64,000 bases of DNA from Deltaproteobacteria bacterium. Lineage in GTDB: Bacteria > Desulfobacterota > GWC2-55-46 > JADFVP01. The notes under the pieces are model-generated. The model saw only the letters and a list, made by a program, of their open reading frames with translations, made no database searches and was not told where the DNA came from. Numbering within the stretch: the stretch's first letter is position 1; every line of letters starts with the position of its first letter. The DNA is taken from the NCBI GenBank assembly GCA_029262515.1, contig JAJCZH010000007.1, positions 1 through 64,000 on the forward strand, given 5' to 3'. This document shows, in pieces, positions 44,462 to 53,724 of this stretch. Made by a program: the position numbers and the translations under genes.

Positions 44462-44528
44462 TCGGTCCTCTTGTTGTCAGAAAAATTTTGCTCAATAACC
44501 TGCTCAACCGGTTAAGCCGGAGAAAAAA

Positions 44529-46037
44529 TTATCTTCCGGCCGGTTTTACGCCGAGCATGTCGAGTGTCTGGGCGTCGAGTCCTACGCCGCGAAGCCTTTC
44601 GCGGCTGCCCCGGAGGCTCTCTATTGCGTTTACGCCGAGCGCGCCGAGTACTTCCATCAGTTCGTGAACCCAGGCGCGTATAAGATTGCTTAAGCGTACT
44701 GCGTAGACCTCGGGGTCGAGCCTTACGGTAAGCTCAGGCCTCTGGGTCGTAATGCCCCAGGAGCAGTTCCCCGTGTAACACTTTCCGCAGAGCGTACAGC
44801 CCATTGTCATTAGCGCTGCCGTGCCTATCGCTACGCAGTCGGCTCCGAGAGCGATCGCTTTTGCCGCGTCAGCTGCAGAGCGGATTCCTCCGGCAGCGAC
44901 TATAGAGGCCTCGTTCCGTATGCCCTCCTGACGCAGCCGGTCGTCAACTGCGGCGAGCGCGTGTTCGATCGGAATACCGAGATGATCGCGTATTATGCCT
45001 GGCGCTGCGCCCGTGCCTCCGCGGAATCCGTCGAGGTATACGATGTCGGCGCCTGCGCGAACTATTCCCGAGGCGATAGCAGCGACATTATGCACTGTGG
45101 CGATTTTTACAGAGACCGGTTTGTAATTCGTGGTCTCCTTGATGGCGTAGATAAGCTGCCTTAAGTCCTCGATCGAGTAGATGTCGTGTTGAGGAGCCGG
45201 GCTGAGGGCGTCCGTGCCGACAGGGATCATGCGGGCCTTGGCGACCTCGAGCGGAATCTTTTCACCTGGCAGGTGGCCGCCGATACCAGGCTTTGCACCC
45301 TGTCCGATCTTGATCTCTACAGCAACGCCGGCGTTGAGGTACTCGGGGTTGACGCCGAAGCGGCCCGAAGCTACCTGTACTATTATATTTGACGTATACG
45401 GCTTAAGGTCTTCGTGCAACCCGCCTTCACCTGTATTCATCAATATACCGCATTCCTTTGCGGTGCGCGCCAGTACCTTCTGGGCGTTGAGGCTGATAGA
45501 GCCGTAGCTCATGGGCGAGAAGATTATCGGGGCCGCGAGTTCGAGATTCGGCGGCATCTTTGTGGCGAGCTTGCGCTTGCCGTCTTTGCCCTTGGTGAAC
45601 TCAAGCTTCGACGGCTTCTTGCCTAAAAAGGTCTTTAGCTCCATCGGTTCGCGTAGCGGGTCGATCGACGGGTTTGTGACCTGGCAGGCGTCGAGCATAA
45701 GGTGGTCGAAGAGTATGGTGCCCTCTCTGTCGCAGCCCATTCCCGTAAGCGGTATGCCGCCGGTCTCTGCCTGGCGTTTGATGTTTCGGATATGGTTGTA
45801 ACTCCAGTAGCCGTTCTCCTTGAAACGCGTCTCTTCCTTAAGAATCTCTATCGCTTCTGTCGGGCAGTAGTGATAACATCTTAGGCAGCGCACGCACTTC
45901 GATGTCTCTATCTGCACGCGGTCTCCGCCCCAGTCGTAGACTGACCAGCCGCAGTTCTGTATGCATCTCTTGCACCGGATACATTTATCCGTATCTATCG
46001 TCGCCCGGTATTCAGGCGGCGCCTGACTTTTAAACAT
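44529..46037 (-). CDS. Glutamate synthase FMN/Fe-S core subunit (archaeal type)
   Basis: 502 residues. The N-terminus has two ferredoxin-like [4Fe-4S] motifs (CIRCKRCIQNC and CVRCLRCYHYCP), followed by the GltS barrel: FSPMSYGSISLNAQKVLA, GEGGLHEDL, KIGQGAKPGIGGHLPG, YLDGFRGGTGAAP and the cluster segment CTLCGKCYTGNCSWG. It reduces the iminoglutarate intermediate with electrons that enter through the added clusters. This N-terminal ferredoxin arrangement is that of the split archaeal-type enzyme. It lies between the amidotransferase and GXGXG genes. Confidence 0.93.
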   Translation of the reverse strand: MFKSQAPPEYRATIDTDKCIRCKRCIQNCGWSVYDWGGDRVQIETSKCVRCLRCYHYCPTEAIEILKEETRFKENGYWSYNHIRNIKRQAETGGIPLTGMGCDREGTILFDHLMLDACQVTNPSIDPLREPMELKTFLGKKPSKLEFTKGKDGKRKLATKMPPNLELAAPIIFSPMSYGSISLNAQKVLARTAKECGILMNTGEGGLHEDLKPYTSNIIVQVASGRFGVNPEYLNAGVAVEIKIGQGAKPGIGGHLPGEKIPLEVAKARMIPVGTDALSPAPQHDIYSIEDLRQLIYAIKETTNYKPVSVKIATVHNVAAIASGIVRAGADIVYLDGFRGGTGAAPGIIRDHLGIPIEHALAAVDDRLRQEGIRNEASIVAAGGIRSAADAAKAIALGADCVAIGTAALMTMGCTLCGKCYTGNCSWGITTQRPELTVRLDPEVYAVRLSNLIRAWVHELMEVLGALGVNAIESLRGSRERLRGVGLDAQTLDMLGVKPAGR

Positions 46038-46194
46038 TCAATTCTCTCCTGCCCCTCTGTCCCCAAAGTTCGGAGGGGGCGTTTATTGTCTGTGAAGGTC
46101 CGTGATGGCCGGTCCGGTTCTGCCCGGTTCGACCGTCAATCTGCCTGTCTATAAAAGGCCCAGGTTTTACAAAAGGCCCAGGTGGCCCGGTAAG

Positions 46195-47271
46195 TCAGTT
46201 TTCGAGTTCTACTATAACAGGCTCACCGGCCCTCGGCGCCCATACCGTGTCGGGTGCGGGGCAGATCGCCCTTATCGCCGACTCTTCGCTCGCCATGTAG
46301 ACCATATCGTCTTTTGTTGCGGCTACTAGCGGACGGAGTTTGATCCTGTCGTTAATTCCCACAAGGCCGTTCTGGTGGCCGAAGAGCAGAGAGAAGGGGC
46401 CGTTCAGCAGTGCGCTGGAGTAGGTCTGCCTGAGCGCGGTTATCGCCTCTTTTTCATCCGCGTCGAGGTCCTCGATATCTTTCCAGAAGGGGGCTGCCAG
46501 GATCGTACAGGCTGTAGCCACATCTAGACCGTGGCGGCGTATGAGAAGGTCGAAGAGGTATGCGACCACTTCGGTATCCGTGAGCAGCGCCAGTTTATAA
46601 CCGAACATCTCGAGGTATCTTTTGTTTATACCGTAGGATGAGATCTCGCCGTTATGGACTATCGACCAGTCGAGCAGAGTAAACGGATGCGCTCCGCCCC
46701 ACCAGCCGGGCGTGTTGGTCGGAAAGCGAGTGTGGCCCGTCCATATGTGCCCTTCGTACTCGTCGAGCCTGAAGAATTCTGCTATTACCGACGGGTTGCC
46801 GACGCCCTTGAAGGCCCCCATGTTTTTGCCGGAGCTGAAGACGTAAGCGCCGTCTATCTCGGAGTTGATCTTCATTATGGCGTTTACAACAAAGTCTTCA
46901 CCGTTGCCGTCACCGGTTATGCTCCCTTTCGAAGGTGAGATGAAGTACCGTACCAGAAGCGGGTTTATTGCTATCTCTTTAACCGGCGTGGTCGGGATCT
47001 CTTCTACCTTCTCGACATGGAAGTGCTCTTTTATGTACTCTTCAACGCTGAAGCGCGCGCTCTGCACGTCGTACATAATGTGAAAGGCGTAGAAGTCCGC
47101 GAAGTCGGGGTAGATACCGTAAGCCGCGTATCCGGCGCCGAGCCCGTTGCCTCTGTCATTCATGAGCGTGAGCGACTTTGCTATGATGCTTCCGCTTACC
47201 CGCTCGCGTTTCTTGCTGATGAGGCCGGTAAGGCCGCATCCGGCGATATCTTTCTGAAAATTGTGATCCAC
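46195..47271 (-). CDS. Glutamate synthase class II amidotransferase subunit (GltB1-like)
   Basis: 358 residues of class II glutamine amidotransferase type. The expected N-terminal nucleophile is Cys 12 in IAGCGLTGLIS, so an 11-residue leader would have to be removed. Other family landmarks are GHTRFPTNTPGWWGGAHPF, VHNGEISSYG, TDTEVVAYLFDLL and the ammonia-channel side GPFSLLFG. It releases ammonia from glutamine for the core subunit. Between it and the core gene lie 157 bp with a 13-base direct repeat (AAAAGGCCCAGGT, 46153-46183). Confidence 0.88.
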   Translation of the reverse strand: MDHNFQKDIAGCGLTGLISKKRERVSGSIIAKSLTLMNDRGNGLGAGYAAYGIYPDFADFYAFHIMYDVQSARFSVEEYIKEHFHVEKVEEIPTTPVKEIAINPLLVRYFISPSKGSITGDGNGEDFVVNAIMKINSEIDGAYVFSSGKNMGAFKGVGNPSVIAEFFRLDEYEGHIWTGHTRFPTNTPGWWGGAHPFTLLDWSIVHNGEISSYGINKRYLEMFGYKLALLTDTEVVAYLFDLLIRRHGLDVATACTILAAPFWKDIEDLDADEKEAITALRQTYSSALLNGPFSLLFGHQNGLVGINDRIKLRPLVAATKDDMVYMASEESAIRAICPAPDTVWAPRAGEPVIVELEN

Positions 47272-47439
47272 TTGTGTCCTCTCAGGTAGTTAAAAAATCC
47301 TGTAAAGTTTCCCGTTCTAAAAGTTTTCCTGTAAAAGATCGAATGCGGAAGATCTTTCTTTAAGCCGCTACGATAAACCCGGTGTCACGAATCTATTTAA
47401 GATTTTCCGGGCAGATCGCTCAAACCAAACCCGTGCCGA

Positions 47440-47913
47440 CTACTCGTCGTCCGTGCCGGTCTTTTTTTCGTTCTCTGCTTCGCGCGCCTTTAAGACGAGT
47501 TCGTGCAGTTTCAGAAACTCGTCCTTGCCGGACTTTTTCGGTTCCGGAAGCCCGAGTTTCTTTCTTGCCGGCATGGCGGGGTCTCCGAGGCGCGAGCTCT
47601 TGGCAAACATGTCCCAGCCCCGCTTGACCTGCGGCGGGAACTTGCCGCGCTTTGTGGCTATGGTTCTAAGCGCAGTCATGGCGTTTTCGAATCCGTAGTG
47701 CTGGTAGCACATCTCAAGGCAGTAGTGGCACTCGAGGCACTGCCATATATGCTTCGACTCGAGCCATTTCTCGAACTCTCCGGCTAAAATGTCTTTTATG
47801 ACTTCACGCGGATCGTAACCGGGTATGGTTATGCACGACGGGCAGATGGAGAAGCAGGCTCCGCAGCCGGCGCATTTTTCGAGCAGTTTAAGGTCGAGAT
47901 CAGATTTTATCAT
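47440..47913 (-). CDS. HdrC-like 2[4Fe-4S] protein
   Basis: 157 residues with two cluster motifs, CAGCGACFSICPSC and CLECHYCLEMCYQ, in the HdrC layout, and a charged C-terminal tail. HdrC passes electrons between HdrB and HdrA in heterodisulfide reductases; no HdrA is near. It lies between the hdrB-like gene and the glutamate synthase amidotransferase gene on one strand, so it probably brings electrons to that enzyme (inference). Confidence 0.85.
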   Translation of the reverse strand: MIKSDLDLKLLEKCAGCGACFSICPSCITIPGYDPREVIKDILAGEFEKWLESKHIWQCLECHYCLEMCYQHYGFENAMTALRTIATKRGKFPPQVKRGWDMFAKSSRLGDPAMPARKKLGLPEPKKSGKDEFLKLHELVLKAREAENEKKTGTDDE

Positions 47914-48029
47914 CTTTATTCCCCGGTTTATTCCCCGGTATTTTTCCGGTATCTCAGATTATTAAACCCGTGCTGTCGGCCTTCGGGTTCTGTCTGTTTT
48001 AGAGCGTTCCCTTTTATTTACCCAATCGG

Positions 48030-48968
48030 CTAGAGAGTTCCGGTCGCATTGAGTCCGGAGTTGATCTCTTCCTGGTTGTCGGCTGTAAGCGAGGCCCATT
48101 TCTTCAAGAAGGGCTCTGCTGAGACGCGGTGCAGGTCGAGTCCGAGCTCTTCTGGGGTATGGCCGAGGGCGAGTCCCAGAAGCTCTGTGAAGTAGATTAC
48201 GGGTAGGCCCAGTTTTTCGCCTTCGCGCATCATAAGGAACTGGTTGTTGTCGAACTGCAAAAAGCATGACGGGCAGCAGACGGTAAGTGCGTCGGCCCCG
48301 GCCTTTATCAGTTCCTTTAGCTTCATGCGCGCCATGTGCAGCGCATTGTCGTGCTGGTCCACCCTGTCGAGTCCCTGGCCGCAGCACATCAACTTTGTGT
48401 CGGTCTCAACGCTCTCGGCTCCGAGCGTGCGAATAAGGTTGTCGTACTTTACGGGATCTATCGGGTCGTCATTTCTGAGGGCATGAGAGGGGCGTATCAT
48501 GTGGCAGCCGTAATGGGCCGATATCTTCATGCCGTTGAAGTTTTTCTTTATGGTCTGCTTTATCTTGTGCGATCCTACGGAGTCGTGGAAGAAGGGCACG
48601 AGATGGCTCAGCTTTGCGCTTCCTTCGAACTCACGGCCAACCTCACCCAAGAGCGAGTTGACGGTATCCTTCTCTTTCGGGTTCGACTCCAGCTCGCCCT
48701 TTACGGTTGCGAGGTTCGAGACACAGCCGGTACAGGGGCTGACTATATCCACTTTATTTTCATCGGCAAGTGCCACGTTGCGGGCCGCAGTAACGACGAA
48801 CATCTCGTGGTCAACGTTATCAATAAGCGATTTTTCCGGGCAACATGTGAAACCGTCTATCTCTTTATACGGCAGAGAGAAGTCATCAAAGACGATACGG
48901 CTCGACTTTTCAAGAAACGGAAAACGGGCCTGAATGGTACAGCCCCAGAATACGGCGAAATCTTTCAT
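48030..48968 (-). CDS. HdrB-like subunit with two CCG domains
   Basis: 312 residues. Two cysteine-rich CCG domains are visible: GFTCCPE with SPCTGCVSNLA, and AHYGCHMIRPS, KLMCCGQGLDR and VCCPSCFLQFDNNQF. This is the HdrB pattern, which in methanogens ligates two noncubane [4Fe-4S] clusters that split a disulfide. The true substrate in this organism is unknown. It forms a block with the hdrC-like and split glutamate synthase genes downstream and a ferredoxin upstream. Confidence 0.88.
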   Translation of the reverse strand: MKDFAVFWGCTIQARFPFLEKSSRIVFDDFSLPYKEIDGFTCCPEKSLIDNVDHEMFVVTAARNVALADENKVDIVSPCTGCVSNLATVKGELESNPKEKDTVNSLLGEVGREFEGSAKLSHLVPFFHDSVGSHKIKQTIKKNFNGMKISAHYGCHMIRPSHALRNDDPIDPVKYDNLIRTLGAESVETDTKLMCCGQGLDRVDQHDNALHMARMKLKELIKAGADALTVCCPSCFLQFDNNQFLMMREGEKLGLPVIYFTELLGLALGHTPEELGLDLHRVSAEPFLKKWASLTADNQEEINSGLNATGTL

Positions 48969-49083
48969 CGTGCGGACTTTCTTTTATTTAGCGACAAAGA
49001 GGGCTCGGAACCGGGAGAGCTGGCTTTTCAGGTGCTGCCGGTCTGTTTTAACGTGAGCCTGTCGGGTTTTGGCGTGGTGTCAA

Positions 49084-49130
49084 TTCTCTATACTCTCCTC
49101 GCCTGTTACAGGCGAGGAGAGTATAGAGAA
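49084..49130 (-). repeat. 22-bp perfect inverted repeat between ferredoxin and hdrB-like genes
   Basis: 49084-49105 is the exact inverse complement of 49109-49130, with a 3-base loop (TTA). It is a very stable hairpin in RNA from either strand. On the minus strand no U run follows (UUGACACC), so it is not a standard terminator; it could be a processing or stability element between the ferredoxin cistron and hdrB. Confidence 0.85.
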
Positions 49131-49248
49131 ATCTGTTCTGAAGTTTACGCCGGTGTTGATGCGGCAGGTCTTAATCCCGGGTCCGATGTTAAGAAAAGTA
49201 CGAATCTCTGGATGCAACCTGCAAAGACGCAAGGCAGAAGAAAGCTAC

Positions 49249-49434
49249 TCAGGCAGGTACGCAAGCGTCGGTCGGACAGACCTCGGCGCATTTCGGCTCG
49301 TCAAAGTATTCTTTGCACTCTACACATACTGCCGGATCTATTACGTAGATATCGCCTTCGGAAATTGCTTCTACCGGGCACTCGGGCTCACATACACCAC
49401 ACGCTACACAGTCTTCAGTAATTGTTAGTGACAA
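49249..49434 (-). CDS. 2[4Fe-4S] ferredoxin
   Basis: 61 residues with motifs CVACGVCEPECP and CVECKEYFDEPKCAEVCP. The second has the seven-residue insertion between the second and third Cys that marks the Alvin/YfhL-type ferredoxins. It lies upstream of the HdrBC-glutamate synthase series with a 280-bp gap that holds the inverted repeat, and probably shares its transcript. It is a likely electron donor for the synthase. Confidence 0.92.
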   Translation of the reverse strand: MSLTITEDCVACGVCEPECPVEAISEGDIYVIDPAVCVECKEYFDEPKCAEVCPTDACVPA

Positions 49435-49702
49435 GACGTACCACCTCCGTTTTTTCTGGTTTGACCTCTTTTTTTATTAAAGAACCCTGTTTGTTAATGA
49501 ACCGCAGGCTCAGTGATACGGTAGTAAAAAAAGAGCTATTCTTTTGTATACAGTATACTATACTACTCGTCTACAAAAGACAAGTTTTTTTTGGGGCCTA
49601 CCCGCCCCTTCCATTATGCCGGACCTTTTTACAGATCAGCACCCTCCGGCTCATGGGTGCGTTTACGGGTAGACGAGAAAGAGTTACCCCGTAAATCTTA
49701 TA

Positions 49703-51172
49703 CTACGGCTTCTGCATTACAAGCAACTTAGGCTCACACATCTCCTCCATTGCAAAACGTACGCCCTCGCGGCCGAAACCGCTCGACTTTACTCCACCGT
49801 AAGGCATGTTGTCGGACCTGAAGGTCGGTATGTCGCCGGCTATCAGGCCTCCGACCTCTAGTCTCTCGTACGCCTTTAGGATTGAGTTCATATTATTGGT
49901 GAAGAGGCCGGCCTGAAGCCCGAAGGGCCCCGAGTTGACGGCGTCTAGCACTCTGTCGAAGTCGTCGAACGGTTCCAAGATGACAACAGGGGCGAAGAGT
50001 TCGTCGATGCAGACCTTCATGTCAGGCGTAGTTCCGGTCAGTACGGTCGGCGTAAGGATCGAACCCTCGCGCTTGCCTCCCGTCAATAGCGTTGCGCCGG
50101 CATTTATTGCCGCGTACACCCACTCAAGCGTCTTCTCTATCGAATCCGAATCTATCATCGGACCGAGTTCGGTTGCAGGGTTGGCCGGGTCACCGGTAAC
50201 TAGACTCTCGGCCTTGGTTATAAAAGAGTCCCTGAAGTCATTGAAGATACTGGTATGGACGTAGATTCTTTGTACCGAGATGCAGACCTGGCCCGCGTTG
50301 GCAAAGGCCCCGGTAATACATCTGGAGCTGGCCTGTTCTATGTCTGCGTCGTCCATTACTATCACACCGGCGTTGCCGCCGAGCTCAAGCGTTACCTTTA
50401 TGGTGTTGGCCTTTTTCTTCAGCATCCACCCGACTTCCGGGCTGCCAGTGAAGGTCAGTTTTTTTATACGGTGATCGTCTAAGAGCGTGCCGGCCACAGG
50501 GCCTTCAGACGGAATCACGCTCAGCGCACCAGGTAAAAGCCCGGCGTCTATTATAATCTCAGCGAGCATCAGCGCGCTTATCGGCGTCTGCGAGGCCGGT
50601 TTTATTATTATGGGGCAACCGACGGCAAGGGCCGGGGCGACCTTGTGGGCCACAAGGTTGAGCGGGAAGTTGAAGGGCGAGATGCCGAAGACCGGGCCTA
50701 TGGGAAAAGAGCGCAATAGACCGAAGCGACCCTCGGCGCCGGGCGCGACGTCGAGCGGTAAGACCTCTCCGCCCATTCTTGTGGCCTCTTCCGCAGCAAT
50801 GCGAAAAGTCCCCTCTGCCCTTGTTACCTCGCCTCTCGCCTCTTTAATCGGTTTTCCGGCTTCAGCCGAGATTATGGCCGCAAGCTCGGCGGCCCTTCCG
50901 GCGATACCGTCCGCAATCTCTTTTAAGAGACCAGCCCGTTTATGGGCGGGCCATTCTTTAAGCTCTTCGAAGGCCACTGTTGCCGCTTTAGCCGCCTTTG
51001 AGAAGTCGGAGGCAGAGCCGAGCCACGTTACCCCGACAAGAGCAGAGTTGTACGGGGAGCGGACCTCTAAAGAGGAACCGGTCTCAACCCACTCGCCACC
51101 GACCAGTATCTTTTTCGCCTCGGTCATTTCTCTCTCAGGTGTACTTCTTTTAAGACTGTTTTTTTCTGCCAC
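49703..51172 (-). CDS. Aldehyde dehydrogenase family protein
   Basis: About 489 residues. It has the NAD(P) fold, the general base Glu in VTLELGGNAGVIV and the nucleophile Cys in NAGQVCISVQRIYVH, with IPTFRSDNMPYGGVKSSGFGREG at the C-terminus. The layout is of the lactaldehyde/non-phosphorylating glyceraldehyde-3-phosphate dehydrogenase branch; the substrate cannot be fixed. The start may be the GTG at 51172 (GGGAG before it) or MTEAKKILVGG at 51127. A promoter is 40 bp upstream. Confidence 0.92.
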   Translation of the reverse strand: MAEKNSLKRSTPEREMTEAKKILVGGEWVETGSSLEVRSPYNSALVGVTWLGSASDFSKAAKAATVAFEELKEWPAHKRAGLLKEIADGIAGRAAELAAIISAEAGKPIKEARGEVTRAEGTFRIAAEEATRMGGEVLPLDVAPGAEGRFGLLRSFPIGPVFGISPFNFPLNLVAHKVAPALAVGCPIIIKPASQTPISALMLAEIIIDAGLLPGALSVIPSEGPVAGTLLDDHRIKKLTFTGSPEVGWMLKKKANTIKVTLELGGNAGVIVMDDADIEQASSRCITGAFANAGQVCISVQRIYVHTSIFNDFRDSFITKAESLVTGDPANPATELGPMIDSDSIEKTLEWVYAAINAGATLLTGGKREGSILTPTVLTGTTPDMKVCIDELFAPVVILEPFDDFDRVLDAVNSGPFGLQAGLFTNNMNSILKAYERLEVGGLIAGDIPTFRSDNMPYGGVKSSGFGREGVRFAMEEMCEPKLLVMQKP

Positions 51173-51211
51173 AGTCGGCTCCCGTAGATGTTCCGTCTTT
51201 ATTATTTTTAT

Positions 51212-51240
51212 ATTTTAACCGGAAAAGGGCTGATAGTCAA
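51212..51240 (-). promoter_or_regulatory. Sigma-70-type promoter of the aldehyde dehydrogenase gene
   Basis: Leftward TTGACT (51235-51240), 17-base spacer, TAAAAT (51212-51217). Confidence 0.65.
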
Positions 51241-51481
51241 TCTCGTCCCACTATAATAGGGAACCCTGCTTTTAGCTCTACGATCTCTTTCTTCCATGCG
51301 ATTGTTCTATTGTGTTATATTTATAAAAAGCCGGGTCCGGCATTAAAGGGCGGCTCTTGTTAATGAGTAGCTCAGTATTAAAGAACAGCGGGATAACTTT
51401 TCGGGTGACTCGAAAAAATTAGATCTCTTTGCCAAGGTTGAGGCGGGCCTAAAGTAAGAAGCAGAGCAGGTATGAAAATAT
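51241..51481. other. Intergenic region between divergent aldehyde dehydrogenase and hflX genes
   Basis: AT-rich with no credible gene. It must hold the hflX promoter; TATAAA-like elements around 51325 are not paired with a clear -35. Confidence 0.4.
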
Positions 51482-53269
51482 GTGAGCGCCTTGCCTGGGC
51501 ACCAACAAAAGCACCAACAAAGAAATTGGCAGAAAGAGCAGTTTTTTATATATGGGGGTAGTACCATTCCGCAATTATACGGCAGCACCAAAGGGCTCAA
51601 ATCGAGCCAGATCAAACGTCTTGAGCGCATCTACAAGCGCAGAACCCAGCGCGAAGAGCTTATAGCACCTGAACTCGCAAGGTATTTAACAGAACTTTCC
51701 GCCGATATACGCCGCCAGATAGGTATTATAATCAACCGTAAAGGCGCGGTCGTGGCTGTGATGGTAGGGGATGAAAAGGAGATTACCATACCGGTTCTCT
51801 CCGACTACCCGTTAGGCAGGCGGCTGCTTCGAGGTGTCTGCTGTATCCATACTCATCTAAAGGGCGAACCTATAACCGAAGACGATCTAACGGACCTTGC
51901 GATCTTAAGGCTCGATATGATGGCGGTGATAGGCATAGGTCCTGACGCTCTTCCGGCTACCGTACAGACGGCGCACCTTTTGCCGGTAAATCCGTCCGGA
52001 GAGCTCTATGAGGTGAGTGAGCAGATCAGATTTCACGACCTCGACCTCGAGTACTCCTCTTTTATAGAGTCGCTTGAGGAGGAACTCGGCAGGGAGAGTT
52101 TAAGGGATGTAAGGGATGAGCGTGAGCGCGCTATCCTGATTTCGGTCTCTAAAGAGAGTAAGAACATACAGGAGGAGTCGCTCGAAGAGCTGGCAGAGCT
52201 TGCGGCTACGTCAGACGTTGTGGTGCTCGACAGGATTACCCAGAGGCCGGCCAAGATAAATCCGAAGTACCTTATGGGCAGCGGCAAAATTCGCGACGTC
52301 ATTATACGAGCACTTCAGCGAGAGGCGACGATGCTGGTTTTCGACTCCGACCTTACTCCTGCGCAGGTGCGCGAGATTTCCGCAGTAACCGAGATGAAGG
52401 TAATAGACAGGACCCAGCTGATACTCGATATCTTTGCGCGCAGGGCGCATTCGAGGGACGGTCGCGTGCAGGTGGAGCTTGCGCAACTCAAGTACATGCT
52501 GCCAAAACTGGTCGGCAAGGGGGTAACGCTCTCGCGCCTGATGGGAGGAATCGGCGGAAGGGGCCCGGGTGAGAGCAAGCTGGAGGTCGACCGCAGGCGC
52601 GTGGGCGAGCGGATCTCAAGGCTCGAGGCCGAGCTTAAGGCGCTTAGCCGGGGCAGAAAAGAGCGCAGAAGAAAGCGCGCCACGGGTAACGTGCCGATAA
52701 TCTCGATTACCGGTTATACCAATGCCGGCAAGTCTACACTTTTGAATGCGCTTACCAGCAGCTCTACGCTTGTCGAGGATAAGCTCTTTGCTACGCTCGA
52801 TACTGCAACGCGCAGACTCCGTTTCCCCAGAGAGCGAGACGCTGTTATCACCGATACTGTCGGTTTCATAAGAAAACTGCCGGAAGAGCTGTTAAAGGCC
52901 TTCAAAGCGACGCTCGAAGAGATGGAGGATGCTGACCTGCTGCTCCACCTGGTCGATCTTTCAAATCCTCACTTTAAGGCGCGTATGGAGACTGTGGAGT
53001 CTATACTGCTTGAACTCGGCCTCGGTGAGATACCCCGGTTGCTGGTCTTTAACAAGGTGGAGCTCTGCGAGGCGGAAACGGTAGAGAATCTCTGCGATAT
53101 GTACGACGCAATAGGTATCTCGGCCCTTAAGCTCGATACGCTCGTGCCGCTTCTTGCTGCGCTGGAAGCGCGGCTCTGGCCGGGCGGTAATGGCGGTTAT
53201 GAAAGTGTCGAAAATGATGGTGAGGGGGCATGGCTCTCTGACAACGGCGCTACGGATGAAGAACAGTAG
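51482..53269 (+). CDS. hflX: Ribosome-associated GTPase HflX
   Basis: 595 residues from a GTG, longer than E. coli HflX (426) because of an extra N-terminal domain of about 190 residues. That domain (KGLKSSQIKRLERIYKRR then IGIIINRKGAVVAVMVGD) is usual in HflX from deltaproteobacteria and related phyla. Then come the HflX N-terminal domain (DVVVLDRITQRPAKINPKYL, MGSGKI, DRTQLILDIFARRAHS, GGIGGRGPGESKLE) and the G domain: GYTNAGKSTLLNAL, DTVGF, NKVE. It splits stalled or stressed ribosomes. The conserved start could be further in, near MG/KGLKSSQ. Confidence 0.93.
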   Translation: MSALPGHQQKHQQRNWQKEQFFIYGGSTIPQLYGSTKGLKSSQIKRLERIYKRRTQREELIAPELARYLTELSADIRRQIGIIINRKGAVVAVMVGDEKEITIPVLSDYPLGRRLLRGVCCIHTHLKGEPITEDDLTDLAILRLDMMAVIGIGPDALPATVQTAHLLPVNPSGELYEVSEQIRFHDLDLEYSSFIESLEEELGRESLRDVRDERERAILISVSKESKNIQEESLEELAELAATSDVVVLDRITQRPAKINPKYLMGSGKIRDVIIRALQREATMLVFDSDLTPAQVREISAVTEMKVIDRTQLILDIFARRAHSRDGRVQVELAQLKYMLPKLVGKGVTLSRLMGGIGGRGPGESKLEVDRRRVGERISRLEAELKALSRGRKERRRKRATGNVPIISITGYTNAGKSTLLNALTSSSTLVEDKLFATLDTATRRLRFPRERDAVITDTVGFIRKLPEELLKAFKATLEEMEDADLLLHLVDLSNPHFKARMETVESILLELGLGEIPRLLVFNKVELCEAETVENLCDMYDAIGISALKLDTLVPLLAALEARLWPGGNGGYESVENDGEGAWLSDNGATDEEQ

Positions 53270-53274
53270 GCTTG

Positions 53275-53324
53275 AAAATTAACAGGGCATACGGCCTTAA
53301 ATAGCCGTATGCCCTGTTAATTTT
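53275..53324. terminator. Bidirectional terminator between hflX and the convergent gene
   Basis: A perfect 21-bp stem (53275-53295 with 53304-53324), with A-rich and T-rich outer ends that supply a U run in both directions. Confidence 0.9.
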
Positions 53325-53347
53325 TCATCTACTTAAGTAAGAGCGGT

Positions 53348-53707
53348 TTACTTCTTGTCTTTTTTGCCTTTGTGGTGCGCTCCGTCTTTTTCCCACATCT
53401 CACACTTGGCGAGCGAGTCGTCGAGCTTTTCTATGTAGGCGTTGAGTCTCTTCTTCTGCTCTGCGGACGGTTTGTGGTTCAGGTCCCTCAGTATCACCAT
53501 CACTTCGCGCATCATGCCCATGTGCTCTTTTTTCATTTTGTGGTGTTTTGCCTTGCGCTCTTCCATGGCGCACGGATTTTTGTCACCCATACTCATGCCA
53601 CACGGGTTTTTTGCGCACGGGTTTCCGGCCAGAGCCGGTGAGGCCATCAACGACACTGATATCACCGCAGCTCCGAGGGCTGCTCCTATGGTTGCAGGTA
53701 ACTTCAT
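53348..53707 (-). CDS. Secreted Cys/His/Met-rich protein of unknown function
   Basis: 119 residues with a cleavable signal peptide (MKLPATIGAALGAAVISVSL, cut after ALA). The mature N-terminus holds three copies of an NPCxM/K-type motif: NPCAKNPCGM and KNPCAM. The middle is rich in H, K and M (KHHKMKKEHMGMMREV) and the C-terminus ends HHKGKKDKK. The composition suggests periplasmic metal binding. No family is recognised. It is monocistronic. Confidence 0.75.
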   Translation of the reverse strand: MKLPATIGAALGAAVISVSLMASPALAGNPCAKNPCGMSMGDKNPCAMEERKAKHHKMKKEHMGMMREVMVILRDLNHKPSAEQKKRLNAYIEKLDDSLAKCEMWEKDGAHHKGKKDKK

Positions 53708-53724
53708 TTCGTCTCCTTCTGATT

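Noticed and set aside
46153-46183. Direct repeat AAAAGGCCCAGGT x2 between amidotransferase and core genes
   Set aside because: Only two short copies in a gap of 157 bp; no sign of a CRISPR, operator or iteron set.
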